Positions 58,589 to 64,000 of a stretch of DNA of 64,000 bases are shown piece after piece. Made by a program: the position numbers and the translations under genes. Each line of letters starts with the position of its first letter. The stretch's first letter is position 1. The DNA is from Mesostigma viride (Eukaryota; Streptophyta; Mesostigmatophyceae; Mesostigmatales; Mesostigmataceae), in assembly GCA_009746045.1 (NCBI GenBank), contig RPFO01001112.1, forward strand, positions 1 to 64,000. Direction: 5' to 3'. The notes beneath the pieces are model-generated. The model was not told the origin of the DNA, searched no databases, and was given only the letters and a program-made list of their open reading frames with translations.

Positions 58589-59032
58589 ATGAGTCTCACC
58601 GAAATGACCCGCGCTGCTCGACGGGGCACTGCGATTGCCGCAGACCCGGTAGTTGTTCCCACTCCTGCACCCGCGATGAGGGAATCGATCATCGAACCAT
58701 CGGCACCTGCTATGATTCGGGAACGTCCAGCGGCTCGGATTCCAGAAAGATACGATTCGGACGTGATGGATATCACTACTGCGAAAGAACCTCTGCCGAC
58801 GAATCATGCCACCCGCGGGTGGGGCGTAAAACGCGGTTTTTCTATTCCGGCATTGTGCGCTGGTGTTATCGCCGCGATTGGCGTCATCAAGTTAGTCCCT
58901 AAGTATCAGCCCCGTTGGTTTGAGGACAAGAAGTCGGGAGAGATCAGCAAGATGAGGGTCCATCTTGCAGGAGCTGTCTCAGGGGTCGTTGTTTGGGGTC
59001 TTGTTCAGCTCGCGCTGACTTTTCGAAAGTAG
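58589..59032 (+). CDS. Membrane protein with two spans
   Basis: A protein of 147 residues. Pro/Ala/Arg-rich N-terminal half (disordered), then hydrophobic segments at about residues 87-103 and 126-143. A likely virion or intracellular membrane protein. Confidence 0.6.
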   Translation: MSLTEMTRAARRGTAIAADPVVVPTPAPAMRESIIEPSAPAMIRERPAARIPERYDSDVMDITTAKEPLPTNHATRGWGVKRGFSIPALCAGVIAAIGVIKLVPKYQPRWFEDKKSGEISKMRVHLAGAVSGVVVWGLVQLALTFRK

Positions 59033-59428
59033 ATGTTCGTCATGATACATGAAAAAACATTCGTTGGCGAAAACAACGGTTGGACAATGGGCATGTACGA
59101 GGACTTTCAAATGGCCAGGCATCATTACATTTCTCGAATCGGCAAATCTCGCGAGGAGTGTAGGTATTATCGTTCTCTGTTGAACTTGCCAACTATGCAC
59201 CACGGAGATTTTCCGAACTTTTCACACTACTCGAATCCATCTGAACGAATGAGAAAGACTCTATTGTCTCTCGAGGATCGAGCCCTTCGCGCGGAGAAAG
59301 AAGCAGAGGAATTGAGATGTCGTTATTTATCTCGTTCGTCTCGAAGTGATGTTAAATTTTGTTCGCAAACTCTAAACCATGAGTCATCGCCCGGCGCAGT
59401 CGTCTTCGGACCCCGTTGTGAATATTAA
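59033..59428 (+). CDS. Small unknown protein
   Basis: A protein of 131 residues beginning directly at the stop of the preceding gene. Helical with a coiled-coil-like segment (ALRAEKEAEELRCRY). It overlaps the next gene by 50 bp in another frame. Its end may be affected by frame errors as in neighbouring genes. Confidence 0.55.
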   Translation: MFVMIHEKTFVGENNGWTMGMYEDFQMARHHYISRIGKSREECRYYRSLLNLPTMHHGDFPNFSHYSNPSERMRKTLLSLEDRALRAEKEAEELRCRYLSRSSRSDVKFCSQTLNHESSPGAVVFGPRCEY

Positions 59429-60158
59429 CGTGCTAGTCGATAGCAAGAAAGAGTATGTCGATCAGCTGGAAAGGGGTCTCACGGAACCAATTTTTGAGTC
59501 CCTCAAACAAATTCTCAACGATGCCATGGAAGCGTCAGAAAAACTCGGCATGGACCCTTTGGACGCCTTCGAACAACTTTTGAACGAGATTACCGAATGG
59601 ACGCCCGATGTCGTCGAAGAGGAGACCGAGAACGTCATGGACGCGATGCCGTACTTTCGTGATCTCCTGAAAGCCTACTTTGTATGCACGAGCATGATAA
59701 TGGGGTCGATTCGAATGTCAAAGGATCCAAACCAAACAATGAAGGTCAGAGTACCGTCTGCGACAAAATTTGTCCATCTTGTGATGAAGAACATAGGATC
59801 GGACATTTTGGACGACATGGACTTTTTTGTAACAGATACAGGAGATAGTACGTACAAACTTCATCGCCGCAATCTTTGCGGCTACATTCGCGAGGCGGTC
59901 CGGAATGCAGTTCACACTCTGATGCCAATCGACGACATTTTGAAGGAGTACATGGGTGATATGCTGGAGAGAGACACTTTCCGCGGAGGGAGGAACTCGA
60001 AGACGACGTTTGCGCGGAACTAGAGGACAAGGCGGACGAAGGAGAGGATGCACTGCGGAGTGTTTCAGTTGCAAAGCGCAACATGAAACCAAGCGGTAAC
60101 AGAGTGCAGTTTGATGACGAGGACGAAGAGGCGGACGTCGTCGACGACGGTTTTTAAC
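59379..60158 (+). CDS. Conserved nucleocytovirus helical protein, one frame break
   Basis: The frame 59379-60023 codes for about 205 good residues. Near 59985 the coding goes on in another frame with an acidic helix, then DDEDEEADVVDDGF to a stop near 60158. The pattern YVDQLERGLTEPIFESL, then an ITEW segment, EEET, DLLKAYF and FVHLVMK resembles a family of unknown function found across nucleocytoviruses (DUF5764, from memory). A strong taxonomic hint. Its cellular role is unknown. Confidence 0.7.
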
Positions 60159-60191
60159 GTTATAAAATGTCCGCAGAATCTATACGTTGTA

Positions 60192-60824
60192 ATGCCTCGT
60201 GCAGGAGAGCTTCTGCCAGTTCAAATGTTACCGGACGGTCGAAAAATAATTTCCGGTAACTCGCGTAATGTTTTTGTAGTTTCAAAATCGGATGTTCAGT
60301 TCATACGTTCGAGTTTACAATCGGGAAAAGAAATCGGAGGGACATTTGTTCCTGACTCGCAAGGCATTCTACATCGGTTTACAACGACTCCTTTTGGTCA
60401 CTCGAATGACGTGGAGATACCGCACGGAACATTTGAGTGGCACACGCACCCTCAGAAGTGCGGCATGACAGACTGTTCCTTGTCGAGTCCGAGCGACACA
60501 GATGTAGGAATATTGGTGAACGACGCGAAGACTGAGAACATCGCTCACATGGTGTTTAATCACGACGGAGTGTTCGTGATGTCTTTATCTCCTCGACTTT
60601 TGTTACTTTTGCGGTCTCAAACTAAACGGATTTCTAATGCAATTATTAAAAAATTCACAATGCTTCAAGACGAATTCGCTAGAAAATACAACAAAACGCG
60701 TGACGAAACATCAAAAGACAAAGCGGAGGAATGGCACCAAAGAGAATGGATGCGAACTGCGCTTTCGAGCGGTTTAAACGTGTCATTTTATCGTTACGAT
60801 CAGGACATTATTGTGCGCATTTAG
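60192..60824 (+). CDS. JAMM/MPN-domain protein, likely metal-dependent isopeptidase
   Basis: A protein of 210 residues, read from the ATG at 60192. The JAMM pattern is complete: Glu in SGKEIGGTF (about residue 46), then HTHP (WHTHPQKCGM) and twelve residues on a Ser-x-x-Asp (SPSDTD). These bind zinc and act in deubiquitinases such as RPN11 and in phage tail peptidases. The C-terminal 60 residues are a charged helix. With several F-box genes in the window it may act on ubiquitin or on a virion precursor. Either is inferred. Confidence 0.75.
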   Translation: MPRAGELLPVQMLPDGRKIISGNSRNVFVVSKSDVQFIRSSLQSGKEIGGTFVPDSQGILHRFTTTPFGHSNDVEIPHGTFEWHTHPQKCGMTDCSLSSPSDTDVGILVNDAKTENIAHMVFNHDGVFVMSLSPRLLLLLRSQTKRISNAIIKKFTMLQDEFARKYNKTRDETSKDKAEEWHQREWMRTALSSGLNVSFYRYDQDIIVRI

Positions 60825-61342
60825 AAATGGAAGACCTAGCTCGTCTGAAACTAGTTTGATTTTGTTCCTGTCATGATATAGCACGTTAGAGACATGGATC
60901 TTCAGTTGAAGAAATCCAGCAACTGCGTGAGTGACCCCCTCTTTTCCCCCTGTTCCCCCCTGCGTTGCCCCCCCGTTCCGCGCCGAGTGCTTGGGGCCCC
61001 CGCAGCGTGTCCCCCCCGTTCCGCGCCGAGTGCTTGTCTGTTTCCCTGTTCCCCCCGCGCGCGAGTCCGTGATCGAGAGTACGAGTGTGCGAGTGTGTGA
61101 GTACGTCGGCAAGTCCGCTGTCGGTGTGCGTGCGTTTATGGTCGCGCTAAAATAATCTCGTGGTTCGGCATATGAGTGTCGCGCCATGATGCATCCGGGT
61201 TGGTTGTCCGAGGCGCGTCTGATGTGCGAGTTCGTGGGCGCGTGCGTGCAGCCGTCGTCGCCGGTCATGCCGCTATGTGTATGGGGGTGATAGTGTGCGG
61301 GGTGGCGCGTTAATTTTCCCACGCGCGTATAAAGAGCACGAG
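60825..61342. other. GC-rich intergenic region with 26-bp direct repeat
   Basis: 518 nt with no supported gene. The start of the GC-rich right end. A 26-bp sequence (C7 then GTTCCGCGCCGAGTGCTTG) occurs twice, at 60968-60993 and 61011-61036. Runs of C and GT-rich stretches follow. Confidence 0.6.
61328..61333 (+). promoter_or_regulatory. TATA-like element close to the 61343 start
   Basis: TATAAA only about 10 nt upstream of the ATG. The same short distance is seen at 15546 before 15558, which suggests a late-type promoter rather than a classical TATA box. Confidence 0.35.
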
Positions 61343-62254
61343 ATGCCTCAATGCAGACACGTCACCCGCACGGGCCGCTGCCGAAACAGGCCCGCCGCCG
61401 GGTCGCTTTGTCACCGCCACCGTCACGCGCCGGCCCGGCCGCACGCCGTGAGGATGCACGTGGACACCATCGAGTGGGACCCGAGCACGGCGTACTACCA
61501 GCCGGGCGACGTGGACGAGTACGGGAGACCGATCGAGTTCAATTCGCCCACATACGAAAATTACTATCCCGCAGAGGTCCACAATCGTTACGAGAGGCCC
61601 GTTGTCGAGGACGGCGATCCAGACGTCCCCTCCACGATTCCCGGGATCCGGGCGAGCAGGAGGGATAGAGGCAGGTACGCCGATTTCACCGATTCCATCA
61701 ACGTCGGCAGCCGGAGAAGGGCCGCCGACCGCCTCACGCCGCAAATGGTCATCAACCGATACTTCAACACGCGCCCCGGGGTCCTGAGCTTGAACGCCCC
61801 TCCCCGACAGCCGGCTGCTGGCAGGACCAGCCCTCGCGATCCGGACCCCGCTTCTGGGGCGGACCCGTTCAATCCCATAGCGGCGGAAGACAGCCCGCAG
61901 GCGGCCGGCACCCTCCCCGGATCCGCCTCCCCGGGGCCCACGCCTACGTACTATCATGGGAGCGATCCCGAGGATCTCGAGGAGACCGAATCGCCTCTTT
62001 ACATTCACCCCCCGAGCGACAGCCTGCGCGGCGGAGACGCAGGCGGTAGAGGCGCAGTCCGTCGCGCAGGCGCTTTGCGTGGTTGCAGGCGAAGCACAGC
62101 AGGGCCGCGTTCCGCCCGCAGTAGCTCCTGTCGGCCGGGTCGCGCCTGTCGAGCGAGGGGCGGTCCCCCTTCCTGGCGCGGGGTCCGATGTCCAGCGGCT
62201 TGCGACACAGGGCGCACCGCGGTCGGCGCAGGAGCGAGCGGTAGAGCGCCGTGA
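61343..62254 (+). CDS. CCCH zinc-module protein, end uncertain
   Basis: Start at the ATG 61343. Residues 4-26 carry the module C-x8-C-x9-C-x2-H (CRHVTRTGRC...CHRH). The rest is disordered, Pro/Asp/Arg-rich. The frame runs to 62254, but from about 62030 on it is Arg/Gly-rich and antisense to the HNH gene, so the real protein may end earlier by a frame error or overlap the other gene tail. GC content is far above that of the left part of the window. Confidence 0.55.
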   Translation: MPQCRHVTRTGRCRNRPAAGSLCHRHRHAPARPHAVRMHVDTIEWDPSTAYYQPGDVDEYGRPIEFNSPTYENYYPAEVHNRYERPVVEDGDPDVPSTIPGIRASRRDRGRYADFTDSINVGSRRRAADRLTPQMVINRYFNTRPGVLSLNAPPRQPAAGRTSPRDPDPASGADPFNPIAAEDSPQAAGTLPGSASPGPTPTYYHGSDPEDLEETESPLYIHPPSDSLRGGDAGGRGAVRRAGALRGCRRSTAGPRSARSSSCRPGRACRARGGPPSWRGVRCPAACDTGRTAVGAGASGRAP

Positions 62255-62711
62255 CGTGCGCGGTGCCCAGACACGGCCTGGCCCCGTCGGCCCGCATGCG
62301 CGCGTTGGCGTTCCTGGCCATCTTCTCTGCGCGCGCCCACGCGGCGGGGCGCACGCCCGTCGGCCTGCGGATGGGCGGGGGGCGTATGCCGGAGTCTGCC
62401 TTCACGGGCCTGGGCAGGCCGCACCTGCGCGCCCTGTCCCTGGCCTCCACCAGCTCGTCGAAGAGGGGGGCGAGGGGCAGGCGGGCGCAGGGCCAGCAGG
62501 TCCACGCGCCGGGGCGGCCGAACACGGCCGAGCGGTCTCGCAGGGAGATGGGGCTGGCGCACCTGCTGCACCTGCCCGTCCAGGCCCGGGCGGCCCGGGC
62601 GAGGGGCACGGGGCGGAAGGTCCGTCCGGCGCTCGCGGCCACGTAGGCGCTCTGGTCGTTGTACTTGCGCACGAGCTCTTCCATGGTGTGCTGGCGTCTG
62701 TCACGTTCCAT
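61944..62711 (-). CDS. HNH endonuclease
   Basis: A protein of 255 residues. Two CxxC pairs near residues 48-75 form an N-terminal zinc site. A second Cys group (CALC, near residue 167) opens the HNH core, which goes on with PSLDRRDPADRSYCGRNAAL and CFACNHAKR. This is the form common in free-standing phage and giant virus homing endonucleases, where a Ser-Leu-Asp-Arg strand replaces the first HNH His. An ATG at codon 10 is an alternative start. It may be a selfish endonuclease. No intron or intein is visible next to it. Confidence 0.7.
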   Translation of the reverse strand: MERDRRQHTMEELVRKYNDQSAYVAASAGRTFRPVPLARAARAWTGRCSRCASPISLRDRSAVFGRPGAWTCWPCARLPLAPLFDELVEARDRARRCGLPRPVKADSGIRPPPIRRPTGVRPAAWARAEKMARNANARMRADGARPCLGTAHVTALYRSLLRRPRCALCRKPLDIGPRARKGDRPSLDRRDPADRSYCGRNAALLCFACNHAKRLRDGLRLYRLRLRRAGCRSGGECKEAIRSPRDPRDRSHDST

Positions 62712-62748
62712 ACATCAGTATGATGAGGTTATAGTATCGATCACCTCC

Positions 62749-63279
62749 TCACGCTGCTGCCCTTAGTCCTGACCTTGCCCCTGCGGATTCCGCGTGGAGC
62801 GCCCGCCTCGTGCAGGCGGTACCTGACACGCGGCAGCTCTGGGAACCTCGTTTGGGGCCCAACCAGAGCCATGCCCCCGCCTGGTACCCGTAGGTGTCTT
62901 CTTCGGGCGGAGGAAGTTTGAACGGGCCAGCCGGCCCCCACGAGTGGATCATTTCCGCCATGCGGTCATTCGCATCCTGCGCGGTCAACGGCGGCGGCGG
63001 CAGTGGCGCGTAGGGTGGGAAGACCCCCGCCGTTCTCGACTGCATCCCCCTGAGGAACGTCTGCGGAGGGGGCATCACCGGGGCGCCGCCCTGGGGGGAG
63101 GCCGGACGAGGCCTGCGCCGATTCGGCGCGCTGACCGCTTCCTCGCCCCGTTCCCATGTGTTCTGGGCCTCGGTGCTGGACGCGCGCACCCTGTGCGCGG
63201 CGCACCGACCATGGCAGGCACCTGAGGCGGGGCGGCGGCACCTGAGGCCCTTGGATGTGAGAGAAGTGCACTTAGTCAT
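62749..63279 (-). CDS. CCCH zinc-module protein
   Basis: A protein of 176 residues. Residues 4-29 have the Cys module (C-x9-C, then CHGRCAAH). The middle is Pro/Arg-rich and disordered, and a short ordered segment (NDRMAEMIHSWGPAG) follows. Same family as 61343 and others in the window, with GC-rich codon use of the right end. Confidence 0.6.
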   Translation of the reverse strand: MTKCTSLTSKGLRCRRPASGACHGRCAAHRVRASSTEAQNTWERGEEAVSAPNRRRPRPASPQGGAPVMPPPQTFLRGMQSRTAGVFPPYAPLPPPPLTAQDANDRMAEMIHSWGPAGPFKLPPPEEDTYGYQAGAWLWLGPKRGSQSCRVSGTACTRRALHAESAGARSGLRAAA

Positions 63280-63317
63280 GCGAGCGAGTCATGCACGATA
63301 CGCAGAGATATTTGTGT

Positions 63318-63875
63318 TCATTCCTCCCCGAGGGCGTCGATGAAGCGGGCGATCGCGTCCTGGGGCACGACCTTGTAGCCCCTGGCCTTCATGTAGTCCC
63401 TCCTCTGCTTGTAGTTGCGGACGAAGTCGGGGTAGTTGGAGGGTATGCTCGCGAGGTTGGCCACGCGGGGGATGTCGATGTCCCTGGGGTCCGCGACCTC
63501 GCGCACGTGCCTGCGCAGGTCGTCGGCGCGCGTGACGTACTTGTCCACCTCGCGCAGGAGCAGGCGGCGGTAGGCGGCGGGGTGGTCCTCGAGGCGGATG
63601 AAGAACTTGTGGTTCGCCCTGGGGGGCGCGTGCAGGCCGACGAACACGAGCGGGCGGTCTCGCTCCCTGTCCCTGACGAGCTCTCGTATCATGCGGTTCA
63701 CGAGGGCTCGCTTGTTGACGGCCCTCTGCCCGTCTCGCTTCCTCTCGTCGGCTATGTCGTCGGCCTTGGCCCACAGGTCGTCCGTGTCCACGCACTTGGC
63801 CTTGATCCTGAGCATGGAGCAGAGGAAGGTCTTGCCCGATCCCGGCACGCCCTCCACGTGCACGATCGCCGACAT
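63318..63875 (-). CDS. P-loop NTPase, kinase-like
   Basis: A protein of 185 residues, read from the ATG at 63875 (an upstream ATG at 63902 adds nine). Walker A motif GVPGSGKT lies at residues 7-14. VDTDDLW near residue 30 and VFVGL near residue 80 would form the substrate and Walker B-like strands, as in the nucleotide- or small-molecule-kinase P-loop group. The Arg-rich helix after it could be the lid. The substrate is unknown. Confidence 0.7.
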   Translation of the reverse strand: MSAIVHVEGVPGSGKTFLCSMLRIKAKCVDTDDLWAKADDIADERKRDGQRAVNKRALVNRMIRELVRDRERDRPLVFVGLHAPPRANHKFFIRLEDHPAAYRRLLLREVDKYVTRADDLRRHVREVADPRDIDIPRVANLASIPSNYPDFVRNYKQRRDYMKARGYKVVPQDAIARFIDALGEE

Positions 63876-63953
63876 GGGTCGCTCGTATATGACGTACGGC
63901 ACACAAAATTTGATGGTCCGGGCGAGTTTTTTTTCGCGTGCTGCTATTTGAAG

Positions 63954-64000
63954 ATGGCGCGCAAGGGGATCAACCGGGCGGCCGAGAGGGCGGCGCTGGA
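63954..64000 (+). CDS. Start of a gene cut by the window edge
   Basis: An ATG at 63954 opens a basic frame (MARKGINRAAERAAL) that is open to the end of the window. It diverges from the P-loop gene with a T-run promoter region between. Too short to name. Confidence 0.45.
   Translation, partial: MARKGINRAAERAAL

Noticed and set aside
62030-62723. Long plus-strand frame opposite the HNH gene
   Set aside because: Arg/Gly/Ala-rich antisense shadow. The HNH frame on the minus strand has clear motifs.

Overview
The window looks like part of the genome of a large double-stranded DNA virus of the nucleocytovirus (giant virus) type, free or endogenised in a host chromosome. The host cannot be told from the sequence. 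Almost all of it is packed with intron-less genes on both strands. Several proteins resemble families that I know mainly from nucleocytoviruses: a membrane protein at 47561, a helical protein at 59379, the LDGWSES protein at 26807-28029, a KilA-N protein, F-box proteins and small CCCH zinc modules. No capsid, polymerase or packaging gene was recognised here, so the family stays open.

Layout. 1-9.8 kb: genes with long upstream repeat arrays, TATA boxes and CT-rich leaders (zinc proteins at 751 and 6897, unknown genes at 2112 and 3712), a 1.7-kb gene-free region built as a large inverted repeat around a tandem array (5.2-6.8 kb), and a SprT-like metalloprotease. 9.8-20 kb: F-box and CCCH zinc-module genes, one split by a 1.09-kb foldback element, plus a tRNA-Ile(UAU) and a KilA-N gene. 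20-30 kb: membrane proteins, a paralogous protein group (21.8-24.7 kb), the conserved LDGWSES protein and a pair of anchored Cys-rich proteins. 30-46 kb: two large fiber-like genes, a nuclease-like gene and small membrane proteins. Two LTR retrotransposons sit here, one inside a fiber gene and one inside a small gene. 46-61 kb: probable virion and membrane genes, a giant DDE transposase-like gene, tandem virion-like paralogs and a JAMM protein. 61-64 kb: a strikingly GC-rich end with two more zinc-module proteins, an HNH endonuclease and a P-loop protein.

Three mobile elements of two types (a foldback element and two related non-autonomous LTR elements) each sit inside a gene. Each is flanked by a perfect 5-bp target duplication, and in each case the reading frame continues across the insertion point. 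The insertions therefore look recent. LTR elements of this kind use nuclear host machinery, so this DNA has probably been in a nucleus.

Many genes are also broken by single-base frame changes, several at homopolymer runs (C9 at 15877, G7 at 27094, G5 at 8250, A4 near 23164). This could be sequencing or assembly indels, or early decay of an endogenous copy. Breaks are described but not repaired here.
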